A DNA stretch of 37,419 nucleotides from CAKZRD01 sp964549155 (GCA_964549155.1 CAZJUG010000003.1:1-37419); one strand, 5' to 3'; shown: positions 1 through 7,001, numbered from the stretch's first letter. The notes: generated from the sequence alone by a model not told the origin. Made by a program: numbers and translations.

Positions 1-57
1 AGTTTTGTTTTGGGAGGACTACAGCCTAAAGGGCTGTAGATTTCTTCTCAATTAATT

Positions 58-456
58 TTGCCCAAGGATTTTGAATTGATTTCCTATGAAAACATGAACC
101 TGATTAGTTGGAATTTCTATGATTTTAATAGTGGTGAATTTAAAATATTTTTAGATAAAAAAAACAACTATATTCTTTATGCCCTGTTTATTCTAGCATT
201 ACTCTTATTGGGCTTTTCTGCGATAGGTTATATTTATGTGAATAGAAATAGAAATGTAGAGTACCTCCTTGAAGATGAAAAGAAGATTATAGAATTACTC
301 AGAAAATCTAATCGAAGAGAAAATTGGCAGAGGAAAATCCAGGAAGAGTTGGAGTTTTCTAAGGCAAAATTATCTAGGATGGTCAGAAACTTAGAATCTA
401 GGGGATTGATTGAGAAGGTTCCAATAGGAAATACGAACAAGATTAAATTAAAATAG
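58..456 (+). CDS. Membrane-anchored winged-helix protein, probably the C-terminal part of an interrupted gene
   Basis: The protein has one membrane segment (about residues 38-61) followed by a basic stretch and a winged-helix domain (about 70-131) of the MarR/DUF7343-like type often found at the cytoplasmic end of archaeal membrane proteins. Such proteins usually carry a secreted N-terminal domain before the membrane segment. Here the reading frame runs back through bases 1-36 (reading SFVLGGLQPKGL) and is broken only by a TAG at 37-39, after which it stays open. The start at 58 is a TTG with no ribosome binding site and no TATA box at the right distance; ATG at 94 is the next choice. I infer a longer gene that begins left of the window and is interrupted by the stop. 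The DNA target is unknown. Confidence 0.6.
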   Translation: MPKDFELISYENMNLISWNFYDFNSGEFKIFLDKKNNYILYALFILALLLLGFSAIGYIYVNRNRNVEYLLEDEKKIIELLRKSNRRENWQRKIQEELEFSKAKLSRMVRNLESRGLIEKVPIGNTNKIKLK

Positions 457-559
457 TTGTTCCATCTTGTTCCAATGTTGTTTCAGGGATATATTAAATA
501 GTCTTTTATCCTACTTTTTTTATCCTTAAACTTAATTAGTTGAAAGGAGGTATAATAAA

Positions 560-1189
560 ATGAGAAAAATACAAAATGTGTTTGTGATGTTCTTGCTTTT
601 AGCAAGTGTCTTGGCAATCCCAATGACATTAGCAGAAGAAGATAATGGCGATTTACTTATAAGTGAATCTCTTGAAGAAGAACAGGTTCCGTCAGCATTT
701 AGATTTGGTTGGGAGCAGTTCAAATTGAACTTTGTAAGGAACCAGACTATTAAAGCTGAAAGAGAACTTCAACTTGCTAGATGGAAAATTGCTGAAGCAA
801 GAGTTGCTACAAAGAATGGAGATATAAGTCGTGCAGAAAGAGCAATGGAAGCACATGAACAAATATTGCAAAGGGTTCAAGAAAGAGTTTCCAAGATGGA
901 TAACAAGAGCTTAACTCCCGGATTAGACAATGCAATCCAAGTTCATGAACAAAGAATGTCTAACTTAAATGTTGCATTACAGAATGCAAATCTTTCTGAA
1001 GAACAGAGAATTAGAGTTGAAGCTCAAATCGGAAAGATGAATAATGTAACTGGTGTTTTAGAACAGAACAGAGAGATGATTCAAAATAGAATACAATCTA
1101 TGGTTGGGTCTGAAGGTAATGGCTCTGAAGTTCAAGAAGAAAACTCTGGTGCACAAAGCAATAATTCACAACAATCTGGAAAGAACTAA
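560..1189 (+). CDS. Secreted helical protein (DUF5667-like)
   Basis: A 209-residue protein with a signal peptide (about residues 1-25, ending in a TLA-E type site). An acidic spacer follows, then a long all-helical charged region (about 45-180) rich in Glu, Arg, Gln and Asn that should form a coiled-coil bundle, then a Ser/Asn/Gln-rich tail. The pattern resembles the DUF5667 family of archaeal and bacterial exported proteins, whose function is not established. The start is firm: an AAGGAGGT Shine-Dalgarno sequence lies just ahead of the ATG, stronger than in most genes here, suggesting high expression. It stands alone, on the same strand as the winged-helix gene before it. Confidence 0.75.
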   Translation: MRKIQNVFVMFLLLASVLAIPMTLAEEDNGDLLISESLEEEQVPSAFRFGWEQFKLNFVRNQTIKAERELQLARWKIAEARVATKNGDISRAERAMEAHEQILQRVQERVSKMDNKSLTPGLDNAIQVHEQRMSNLNVALQNANLSEEQRIRVEAQIGKMNNVTGVLEQNREMIQNRIQSMVGSEGNGSEVQEENSGAQSNNSQQSGKN

Positions 1190-1330
1190 TTTTTTAATTG
1201 GGGAATTTATTTTTTAATCCCTTTTTTTATTTTTTTGAACTCCCTTTATTATATAAACCTCAATCAATTGAAGAACAAATGTTGTTTACCTTATCTTAAA
1301 AATTAAAGAGACACAAGAAGTGACAATCCC

Positions 1331-1684
1331 TCATTTACTAACTTTTTTATAAATCCAAAATATTATTGAAAAAACAATCCAAAATCCTATCGCTTTTGTG
1401 AATATTATTCTCATAGCCAAGAAAAAACCACTCACAGAAAAAAATACAAAAATAGAGTATAACACTGCAAGGATGGATAAAATTCCTGCTACCATAACTG
1501 CTTTTTTATTTGAAAAGGTTATAAGAGCAACAGACAGTCCGATTAAACTTCCAAGGACATATGAGAAAAAAAGGTCTAAATAAACATCAGAGAAAGTTAA
1601 AAAATAATATAAAACTAATAAAAGACCAAATATAATAAATGGTTTCCAAAAAACTTCGTGAGAGTTTTTATTTTTAGTATTCAT
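1331..1684 (-). CDS. Small multi-pass membrane protein, unknown
   Basis: A 117-residue protein made almost wholly of hydrophobic segments, with about four predicted membrane helices (roughly residues 13-29, 35-55, 61-82 and 86-112) and short basic ends. No family recognised. It is convergent with the secreted protein before it. It could be a small transporter-like or stress-associated membrane protein, but nothing in the sequence says which. The ATG start is followed at once by a polar Asn/Lys-rich stretch and then the first helix, as expected of a true N-terminus. Confidence 0.55.
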   Translation of the reverse strand: MNTKNKNSHEVFWKPFIIFGLLLVLYYFLTFSDVYLDLFFSYVLGSLIGLSVALITFSNKKAVMVAGILSILAVLYSIFVFFSVSGFFLAMRIIFTKAIGFWIVFSIIFWIYKKVSK

Positions 1685-1856
1685 AATAATTTTATAGTTT
1701 TATACCTTTTAAATGTTCTTTCCCCGTTTTATGAAAAAGAGATCTGGAGGTTTTTTAAAGAAAAATCGATTGAAGAATTATAGTTCGGGAGGGTTCCCCC
1801 TATCCTGTGTTTGATTTTGTTAATATTTTTTTAAAAAATAAAGGGGGTAACAATAA

Positions 1857-1866
1857 CTTTAAAAGG
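1857..1866 (+). promoter_or_regulatory. TATA box of tRNA-Ile
   Basis: CTTTAAAAGG lies about 34 nt before the first base of the tRNA, matching an archaeal BRE/TATA element that would start transcription a few bases ahead of the mature 5' end. The rest of the 1685-1899 gap is AT-rich with no convincing gene. Confidence 0.55.
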
Positions 1867-1899
1867 TTTAGATGACATATTTCGTAAAGACTAAATAAT

Positions 1900-2018
1900 G
1901 AGCCCATAGCTTAGCCCGGTAGAGCACCGCTCTTATAAGAATGCAGTTCTACGGAATTGTAATCCTTTGGAGATTCTAAGGGAGGCGGGGGTCCCAGGTT
2001 CAAATCCTGGTGGGCTCA
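1900..2018 (+). tRNA. tRNA-Ile (UAU anticodon) with intron
   Basis: The acceptor stem GAGCCCA (1900-1906) pairs with TGGGCTC (2011-2017), and discriminator A is 2018. The D stem is GCTT/GAGC. The anticodon stem CCGCT (1927-1931) pairs with GGCGG (1984-1988), and the T stem is CCAGG/CCTGG with a TTCAAAT loop. The anticodon at 1934-1936 is TAT, which reads AUA. An intron splits the gene after base 37; the mature tRNA is 74 nt. The UAU isoacceptor is uncommon in archaea, most of which read AUA with a CAU tRNA modified to agmatidine. It is known from Nanoarchaeum and Korarchaeum. CCA is not encoded, which fits the CCA enzyme gene in this window. Confidence 0.93.
1938..1982 (+). other. tRNA-Ile intron (45 nt) with canonical bulge-helix-bulge
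   Basis: The splice motif is complete. The anticodon stem forms the outer helix. The central 4-bp helix is CTTA (1932-1935) with TAAG (1977-1980). The 5' bulge is TAA (1936-1938), the 3' bulge is GGA (1981-1983), and the inner helix is GAAT (1939-1942) with ATTC (1973-1976). Cutting between the second and third base of each bulge, as archaeal tRNA endonuclease does, removes exactly 1938-1982 and restores the anticodon loop. Confidence 0.9.
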
Positions 2019-2154
2019 TGCAGGTGTTTAACTTCGTTAAACACCTTGATGCTACAAGCATTATAAAATTTAGGTGAGAATCTCCGCAGGTTCGCTTCAA
2101 GAAGAACCGAGGAATCAGAGAATTTTCCTAATTCTCTGAGCTAGTGGGCTCATG
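2019..2154 (+). repeat. Hairpin unit ending in a copy of the tRNA-Ile 3' end
   Basis: Directly after the tRNA there is an 11-bp perfect hairpin (2022-2032 with 2036-2046, loop TTC). Next come a GGTTC/GAACC hairpin (about 2089-2108) and a 10-bp hairpin (2115-2124 with 2130-2139, loop TTCCT). The unit then ends with an exact 11-bp copy (2144-2154) of the last bases of the tRNA gene and the two bases after it (2010-2020). The first hairpin could end the tRNA transcript. Bases 2081-2142 match a block next to tRNA-Leu (27023-27082). Confidence 0.75.
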
Positions 2155-2186
2155 CTCAAACTAAATAAAAAAGGAGGTAAATAAAA

Positions 2187-2408
2187 ATGGCAAAAAAGAA
2201 AGTTGTAAAAAAAATAGAGAATGCACCAAAGAGGCTTTTCCGTTCTAAGGAAAATAAAATTATTGCAGGAGTTTGCGGAGGAATCGCAGAATATTTTAAG
2301 ATAGATCCTGTAATAGTAAGACTGATTTGGGTAATCTTGCTTTTAGGATATGGTTTCGGTCTATTGGCATATCTTATAGCTTGGTTAATAATTCCTCTAA
2401 AAAAGTAA
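2187..2408 (+). CDS. PspC domain membrane protein
   Basis: A 73-residue protein with a Lys-rich head (residues 1-16) and a PspC domain filling the rest. The domain is recognised by the RSKENKIIAGVCGGIAEYF motif, then IDPVIVRLIWV, and a hydrophobic stretch (about 43-70) that forms one or two membrane helices. In bacteria PspC belongs to the phage-shock envelope-stress response. Stand-alone PspC proteins are common in archaea, where their partners are not known. An AAGGAGGT Shine-Dalgarno at about 2171-2178 fixes the ATG. It begins only 32 nt after the copied tRNA-Ile 3' end, so its promoter must lie within that hairpin unit or upstream of the tRNA. Confidence 0.85.
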   Translation: MAKKKVVKKIENAPKRLFRSKENKIIAGVCGGIAEYFKIDPVIVRLIWVILLLGYGFGLLAYLIAWLIIPLKK

Positions 2409-2448
2409 AAAAAAATTTTATTTTAGTTCTTTATTTATTGAGAACTCT

Positions 2449-3432
2449 TTATTTTTTACAAAGTGCTAAACCATAAGAATTGTTCTTTGAGGTAAATATC
2501 TCTGATTTGGTAAAATACATTTTCAGGAATGACTTAAAGTCATCTGCTGAGTACTTATATGAAACAGATACTAGTAATTGATCTCCTGAATTGAGAACTA
2601 ATTTTTTTTGATTGAACTCGATAATTTTATCTACATTAATAGTATATAATACTTCTACCCTTGAATTTCTGAATCTTGTCCCAAATTCAATTTCTTCCTC
2701 CTTCAAACCTAGTTGTAGAGGTATATGTTTTAGAAAATTATGAACTTGAGGATTTGTGTATGCTTTTAATATTTCCTCTGGATGACGATTATCCAACCCA
2801 TTACCTATGACCAAAATATCTCCTACCTCCATCGCACTTCTCACTTCATAGAGAAGTTCATTAATTTCAAAGTTTCCTAATGTGTTTCCTAAAAGCAAAA
2901 ATAAATTCCTTTTATATTCCCCATATCTTAATACTGAAGCAACATTTTCTATGTTCTCAAAGTCTGAAATATTCCACTGAAATTTTATTACCTCTTCAAC
3001 ATCAATTTCCTTCACCTTCTGAAGTGCTTTTTCAACCATATATGCACTTATATCTATTGGGCAATACCTTATCTTTTTCTTTACCCCTTTTTTTGTCTTT
3101 AACTGTTCTTTTATCTCTTTTAAGAATATAGATGCCTTCTTACCATCCCCACAACCTAAGTCTATAACATTTATGGGCTCGTCTCCGAGTTCATCAATTA
3201 TTTCATCAATGTTACTATCAATCAAATCCAACTCTTTATTTATGACATCTTTCTGATAATCTTCAGATTTCTCCAAATCGAGAAATGCCTGGCTCTGCTC
3301 AGGAGTTAAATACCATAATTTAGAATCAGCAATGTTCCAGACACGAGTTTTACCCTCTAAAGCATAACCTCTTTTGATTAATTCCTTGAATATTAAATCG
3401 TTTATCTCTGTTTTTGGCTTTTGCTTTGCCAT
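2449..3432 (-). CDS. EgtD-like SAM-dependent methyltransferase
   Basis: A 327-residue class I methyltransferase. The SAM-binding motif I is NVIDLGCGDGKK (about residues 88-99), followed by the YCPIDIS acidic turn, and later LLLGNTLGNF and GDILVIGNGL. These are the marks of the histidine-specific methyltransferase family (Methyltransf_33, which includes EgtD of ergothioneine synthesis). In characterised members the substrate is the alpha-amino group of histidine; here it is not known, and no ergothioneine genes are nearby. Related archaeal proteins may act on other amino acids or peptides. The start MAKQKPK is the first ATG of an open frame. The gene ends 40 bases past the convergent PspC gene and stands alone on the minus strand. 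Confidence 0.75.
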   Translation of the reverse strand: MAKQKPKTEINDLIFKELIKRGYALEGKTRVWNIADSKLWYLTPEQSQAFLDLEKSEDYQKDVINKELDLIDSNIDEIIDELGDEPINVIDLGCGDGKKASIFLKEIKEQLKTKKGVKKKIRYCPIDISAYMVEKALQKVKEIDVEEVIKFQWNISDFENIENVASVLRYGEYKRNLFLLLGNTLGNFEINELLYEVRSAMEVGDILVIGNGLDNRHPEEILKAYTNPQVHNFLKHIPLQLGLKEEEIEFGTRFRNSRVEVLYTINVDKIIEFNQKKLVLNSGDQLLVSVSYKYSADDFKSFLKMYFTKSEIFTSKNNSYGLALCKK

Positions 3433-3514
3433 AAAAATAAGGGTTTTTTGGAGCTTTTAAAGCTTTGTTACCCCTCAAGGTTGTGAATTGAATACAAGGA
3501 TTTAAAGGAGATTA

Positions 3515-3540
3515 CAGAAAAAAAGATTATATTTTTTCTG
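3515..3540 (+). repeat. CAGAAAA-type hairpin upstream of tRNA-Glu
   Basis: CAGAAAAAA (3515-3523) pairs with TTTTTTCTG (3532-3540), and TCCC then TTCAAA follow. The same layout occurs upstream of tRNA-Leu (26583-26627) and inside its first downstream unit (26886-26906). Confidence 0.6.
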
Positions 3541-3573
3541 TCCCGTTCAAATTCGAAATCCATGAATTTAGAA

Positions 3574-3595
3574 ATAGTCTAGAGGCCAAGCATAC
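3574..3595 (+). repeat. Partial copy of tRNA-Glu 5' half
   Basis: These 22 bases match the tRNA-Glu gene at 3656-3677 (end of acceptor stem, D arm, start of anticodon stem) at 21 of 22 positions. They lie 82 bp upstream of the true gene. No acceptor or T arm accompanies them, so this is a fragment and not a second tRNA. Confidence 0.7.
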
Positions 3596-3618
3596 TGCTA
3601 TTGTTCTAAATAAAAAGG

Positions 3619-3626
3619 TTTAAAAG
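3619..3626 (+). promoter_or_regulatory. TATA box of tRNA-Glu
   Basis: TTTAAAAG with an AAAGG-like BRE before it, 24-31 nt ahead of the first tRNA base. Confidence 0.6.
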
Positions 3627-3649
3627 CAAATTTAAGTTCACTATTTTAA

Positions 3650-3722
3650 GCTCCCATAGTGTAGAGGCCAAGCATACAGCCCTTTCAAGGCTGTGACCCG
3701 GGTTCGAATCCCGGTGGGAGCG
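3650..3722 (+). tRNA. tRNA-Glu (UUC)
   Basis: The acceptor stem GCTCCCA (3650-3656) pairs with TGGGAGC (3715-3721). The anticodon stem CAGCC/GGCTG encloses CTTTCAA, giving anticodon TTC. The T arm is CCGGG-TTCGAAT-CCCGG. The discriminator base is G (3722), where A is usual. No intron and no encoded CCA. The gene has its own TATA box and is flanked on both sides by partial copies of itself. Confidence 0.92.
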
Positions 3723-3888
3723 GTTATCATATCGAATGAAATGAGATATGATTTTCTCCATTGTGATACTTTGCAAATTTATTTGTCATCGAATTCCGAG
3801 CAATTCGCTTTGAGCAAAGGTCTTTAGTTCTTTAATTTTCTTTGCGAAATGCAAATTGTGAGCATGTGGGAGCGGTTATCATATCGAA
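3723..3888 (+). repeat. Hairpin unit ending in a copy of the tRNA-Glu 3' end
   Basis: Right after the tRNA lies the hairpin ATCATATC (3726-3733) / GATATGAT (3745-3752), then an ACTTTGCAAA block (from 3768) and further inverted repeats (AATTC-rich, TTTGC/GCAAA). At 3866-3888 a 23-bp exact copy of 3714-3736 follows: the end of the tRNA gene plus the start of the hairpin. The copy keeps its own complete hairpin (3878-3885 / 3897-3904), so the unit is a tandem duplication with 152-bp period. The ACTTTGCAAA block recurs next to tRNA-Leu at 26991-27000. Confidence 0.75.
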
Positions 3889-3948
3889 CGAAGAGAGATA
3901 TGATTATTGTTCTTAATTGGTTTTGGAGGTTTAGGTTTGAACACCCAT

Positions 3949-4040
3949 GAGGTGCGAGTACCTCTTCGAGGTCACTTCAACCGAACACCTGGGAGGTTGA
4001 AGTTCCCAAAATTACGAAGTAATTTTTAGGACCTGTGTGG
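3949..4040. other. Run of three hairpins, no gene recognised
   Basis: GAGGT/ACCTC (3949-3953 / 3960-3964) is followed by a 9-bp perfect stem, ACTTCAACC/GGTTGAAGT (3974-3982 / 3995-4003), and then by AAAATTAC/GTAATTTT (4008-4015 / 4019-4026, loop GAA). A GTGTGGAGC at about 4034-4042 resembles a decayed tRNA-Glu 3' end. This may be a further, more diverged tRNA-linked unit or a small structured RNA. From here to 4263 I see only AT-rich sequence without a gene. Confidence 0.45.
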
Positions 4041-4263
4041 AGCATAGCAATAAATATCATCCTATATAGATATTTAAAATGCTCTGACAAGGATTAGAAA
4101 TGGATGTAGATTAGACTATATGTCCATTTTAAACTGCCAATTAATAAAATAACTATCTATAGAAAAATACTAAACATTCCCCATCAAAATTCAACCCCAA
4201 ATTTTTATCTTATTTCGACCCAATTTGTTGAGCTTAAAAAGAATCTGAGATTGTCCTTAGAGT

Positions 4264-5412
4264 TTAGTTTATATTAAATAGTTTTTTGAACCATAAAAAA
4301 ACTTTTTGAAAAATATTTGGTGGTCTTGTTAAGGGTCCTTCAACACCTTCAACATTGTTCTCACCATTATCAGTTAGATTGGATATAGGAGTATAATTAT
4401 CAGTTAGATTGGATATAGGAGTATAATTATCAGTTAGATTGGATATAGGAGTATAATTATCAACAATATCATTTGGATAATTGTCGGCAATATCGTTCGA
4501 ATAATCCACCCAAGAAGCCATTTGTCTTGCAATTTCTTGGTTATAACTGATTTCTCTTCCAATTTGTTTATGCAAATCAATTATTTCTGGAAAGGCATTC
4601 GTTCCAATTATGTTCTCACCCGTTGTATTAACATCTCCATACATGAACCATAATAATCCTATTACATTGGGCTCTGATTTGGCGGTTTCATAATACCAAT
4701 TTTGTTGACAAGAAGAAGGCATGAGGACTCGAGAAGTTAGTGGATGAGTTCTTTCAAAACTTTGTCCAATAATTATAATTGATTTGTTGAAAGATTTTGC
4801 CCACGGAAGCAAACTCCCCATAGTACTATCATATTTGTCCCTTTGTTCGCAATCCTCCGTTTTAGTTGGATAAAAATAGGGATCAATTGAAATCCAATCT
4901 AAATTCTGTGGAGGATTAAGAGTTGTGTGAGCAAAATTAATCATGGTAGTTTTATTTGGAAAATACTCATCTACTTTTTCAACAGCCTCATTCAATAGAC
5001 TAGAGTCCCAACCCCTTAGTGTGGGCTCATCAACAATATATAATGCTAAAATATCCTCCAGGTTTATTCTTTTGTCGTCTACATATCCTTTGAGCTTTAA
5101 AAGTTTTTCGTCCCAAGTATTTTTATCAGAAGAAAAAGAAAGTTCTAATATTGTCTTCAAACCAAGTTCTGCAGCATTATTGATGTAATCTGGACTAAAT
5201 GAGGGTGCATAAAAAGTTAAATGAATGACATTAGTATAATCAGAAACATCCCCCATATAAAAACCGAATCTGGAGTCATGAACATGGTAGTATCCGTAAT
5301 ATTTCAAATGATCAATATTATCTTCTGTAAAAGATGCAAAAACAAAGTTTGCAGAAAGAATAATCCCGACTAATAAAAGTAGATATATTTTTATCAGACT
5401 CTTTTCTCTCAT
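4264..5412 (-). CDS. Secreted barrel-like protein with glycosylation-rich repeat linker
   Basis: A 382-residue exported protein with a signal peptide (about 1-26, cleaved after VFA). The body (about 30-300) looks like a TIM-barrel glycoside-hydrolase-type fold: alternating strands and helices, LALYIVDEP (DEP at 128-130) at the place where barrel enzymes of this kind carry an acid, then LDWISIDPYFYP and VIGLLWFMYGD. Enzyme activity is inferred only from this layout. The C-terminal part has three identical DNYTPISNLT repeats full of N-glycosylation sequons (NYT, NLT), preceded by two degenerate copies, and ends in an aromatic, basic amphipathic segment (IFQKVFLWFKKLF) that may hold it at the membrane. 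It stands alone between the tRNA-Glu region and a small membrane protein gene. Confidence 0.65.
   Translation of the reverse strand: MREKSLIKIYLLLLVGIILSANFVFASFTEDNIDHLKYYGYYHVHDSRFGFYMGDVSDYTNVIHLTFYAPSFSPDYINNAAELGLKTILELSFSSDKNTWDEKLLKLKGYVDDKRINLEDILALYIVDEPTLRGWDSSLLNEAVEKVDEYFPNKTTMINFAHTTLNPPQNLDWISIDPYFYPTKTEDCEQRDKYDSTMGSLLPWAKSFNKSIIIIGQSFERTHPLTSRVLMPSSCQQNWYYETAKSEPNVIGLLWFMYGDVNTTGENIIGTNAFPEIIDLHKQIGREISYNQEIARQMASWVDYSNDIADNYPNDIVDNYTPISNLTDNYTPISNLTDNYTPISNLTDNGENNVEGVEGPLTRPPNIFQKVFLWFKKLFNIN
4366..4455 (-). repeat. Three exact 30-bp tandem repeats inside the secreted protein gene
   Basis: Units 4366-4395, 4396-4425 and 4426-4455 are identical, with the first bases of a fourth after them. 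Each codes one DNYTPISNLT decapeptide. Identity at every silent position points to recent slippage expansion, so copy number may vary between strains. Confidence 0.95.
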
Positions 5413-5617
5413 ATTTTTATCAGTTTTTTAGTCTTTATAAAACTTCACAAAAATTTAAAATTTCATATTCATTGAAAAATCTAAAAAAGATTAATTTTAT
5501 AGAACTTTTTCTAGATTAATAAAACTAAAATGCTCAAGGAGCATCGGTAGGATCATTAGACTAAAAGACCTGTAAGAGAGTCAATACTATTATAAACCTC
5601 TTTTTTTATATAATAAA

Positions 5618-5785
5618 ATGAAAAAATCAAATGCTTGGATTCTTTGGGGATTGTGTGCTGTTCTGATTACTCTTAGCCTAGTTCGAATGTTTCTCGGAAC
5701 AAAATACTGGATTTTGTATGCCCTCGTTGTAGGAATTGGGTTTTATCTCACTCAGAAGATTTTTAAGAAATATCTAATTCATTAG
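5618..5785 (+). CDS. Small two-helix membrane protein (55 residues)
   Basis: The frame ATG (5618) to TAG (5783-5785) codes a 55-residue protein with two hydrophobic segments (about 7-25 and 30-45), a Lys-rich head and a basic, aromatic tail. A TATA box ATTATAAAC sits about 25 nt upstream, so the message would be leaderless, as for many genes here. Its last 23 bases overlap the 3' end of the convergent scpA gene. I recognise no family. The promoter spacing and membrane pattern support a real gene. Confidence 0.6.
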   Translation: MKKSNAWILWGLCAVLITLSLVRMFLGTKYWILYALVVGIGFYLTQKIFKKYLIH

Positions 5786-6617
5786 TCTCTTCTTGCTCTA
5801 ACCTATCTCCTTCTAAAATCTCTCCCTTGGACAAATCTTCAATTGTTTCTTCGGAAAGCTCTAATTCCTCAATTTCATTATGTCTTTCTAGTCGGATGAA
5901 AATGTCTTTGAAAGCTTCGTGTTGTTTTGTATAAATTTTTTCGTGATTGTCCAAGTGCAAGATTGGAAGAAAAGTAGCAAGCTTTTCTGCTCTCGTGGGT
6001 GCAAGCTCGTGGAATGTAACTTCTTGTTTGTGAAGCTCATGAAAGTTTTTGTTTATTAAACTCATTATCTCTCCAATTCTATCCTTCAATGGAACTCTCG
6101 TTTCTCTAGGAAGAGTAGAAAGAGCATTTTTTTCAGCTTGTTTTGTACTTATGTCTTTTCTAATTCTTCTACCTTCGGTTTCGATAGCTTTATTCAATGC
6201 AGACATTAATTCCTTTAATGTGACCTTCTTGAAACGAGGCATGGGAGTTCTAGGAACAAGAATGGGAAGTTCTCCTTCTTCAAGTTCTATTCTCTCCAGA
6301 ATATATTTTTTATCTTCTCTCTTTCCATACATAGCTTCATCCAAATTTCGTATGTAATCATTATTTAGTATTTCAGATTTTAATCTCAAAAGAAGAGCAC
6401 ATGCAAGAAGAACTTTTGAGGAAACGAAAAAGTTAGCTTCCTCAAGTTGTTTGATAATTTCAATGTATCTCTCGGCAAGAACTGAGATGTCTATATCCCA
6501 GGGATCTAATTGTTCTGTTTTGATTAAATCATAAATTATTGCCTGCCAACTTACTTCTTCACCAGTAATCAAATCATAAAACTGGTCATGATTAATTTTG
6601 TTTTCCTCTTTTTCCAT
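5763..6617 (-). CDS. scpA: Segregation and condensation protein A (kleisin)
   Basis: A 284-residue ScpA-family kleisin, the subunit that bridges SMC heads in the chromosome condensation complex. The N-terminal domain is recognised from DLITGEEVSWQAIIYDLI, then LDPWDIDISVLAERYIE (about 37-53) and FVSSKVLLACALLLRLKSEIL (about 63-83). The middle is charged and flexible. The C-terminal winged-helix region includes VTFHELAPTRAEKLATFLPILHLDNHEKI (about 207-235), which contacts the SMC head. The end is an acidic tail. ScpB and SMC are not in the window. The ATG start follows a TATA-like stretch; the next gene upstream on this strand is a 100-residue unknown. Confidence 0.9.
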   Translation of the reverse strand: MEKEENKINHDQFYDLITGEEVSWQAIIYDLIKTEQLDPWDIDISVLAERYIEIIKQLEEANFFVSSKVLLACALLLRLKSEILNNDYIRNLDEAMYGKREDKKYILERIELEEGELPILVPRTPMPRFKKVTLKELMSALNKAIETEGRRIRKDISTKQAEKNALSTLPRETRVPLKDRIGEIMSLINKNFHELHKQEVTFHELAPTRAEKLATFLPILHLDNHEKIYTKQHEAFKDIFIRLERHNEIEELELSEETIEDLSKGEILEGDRLEQEETNELDIS

Positions 6618-6698
6618 ATAAGAATACTATGAACTCTGGGTTTTTATAGTTTTCATAAGTGAAGAATGTTTCAGATTTTTTAAATGGAAGAACTCCTC

Positions 6699-7001
6699 TC
6701 AGACGATACCCTCTAGTCTTCCAATTTTTGCCAAAACTCTTTTTGCCTCTTTTTCGTCTAGAATTGTATACTCGTCAAAATCGCTCTTATCGATACCCCC
6801 TCCACTTGAAAAACAATGTGGAAAATCTAGACTGGCTTGTATTGTTTGATTGTTCTTAAAATGAACCTTAACAGCTTTGGCAAGAATAAAAGGGTACACT
6901 CCTGTAATCCTAAGAAGATTTATTTCAGGTTCTCCCCTCCGAAGAATATACCTCCCAAGGAGCATTTTTTCTGTATATTCATATAACGATTGTTTTGCCA
7001 T
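6699..7001 (-). CDS. Conserved-looking small protein, unknown
   Basis: A 100-residue soluble protein, mixed alpha/beta by eye, with LLRITGVYPFILAKAVKVHFKNNQ and a central DFPHCFSSGGG segment. No signal peptide or membrane helix. Not recognised. It lies between scpA and another small unknown gene on the same strand with about 60-80 bp gaps, so these may be separately transcribed. The upstream AT-rich stretch (about 7010-7035) holds a TATA-like ATTATAGAG/TTATATG. Confidence 0.5.
   Translation of the reverse strand: MAKQSLYEYTEKMLLGRYILRRGEPEINLLRITGVYPFILAKAVKVHFKNNQTIQASLDFPHCFSSGGGIDKSDFDEYTILDEKEAKRVLAKIGRLEGIV

Noticed and set aside
37..39. TAG read as pyrrolysine
   Set aside because: Nothing in the window supports pyrrolysine use; kept only as a remote option.
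1731..1814. 27-codon frame upstream of tRNA-Ile
   Set aside because: Too short, no promoter spacing or ribosome site, composition not protein-like.
3900..4040. SRP RNA or RNase P RNA in the hairpin-rich gap
   Set aside because: I find neither the SRP helix 8 core nor the RNase P conserved regions.
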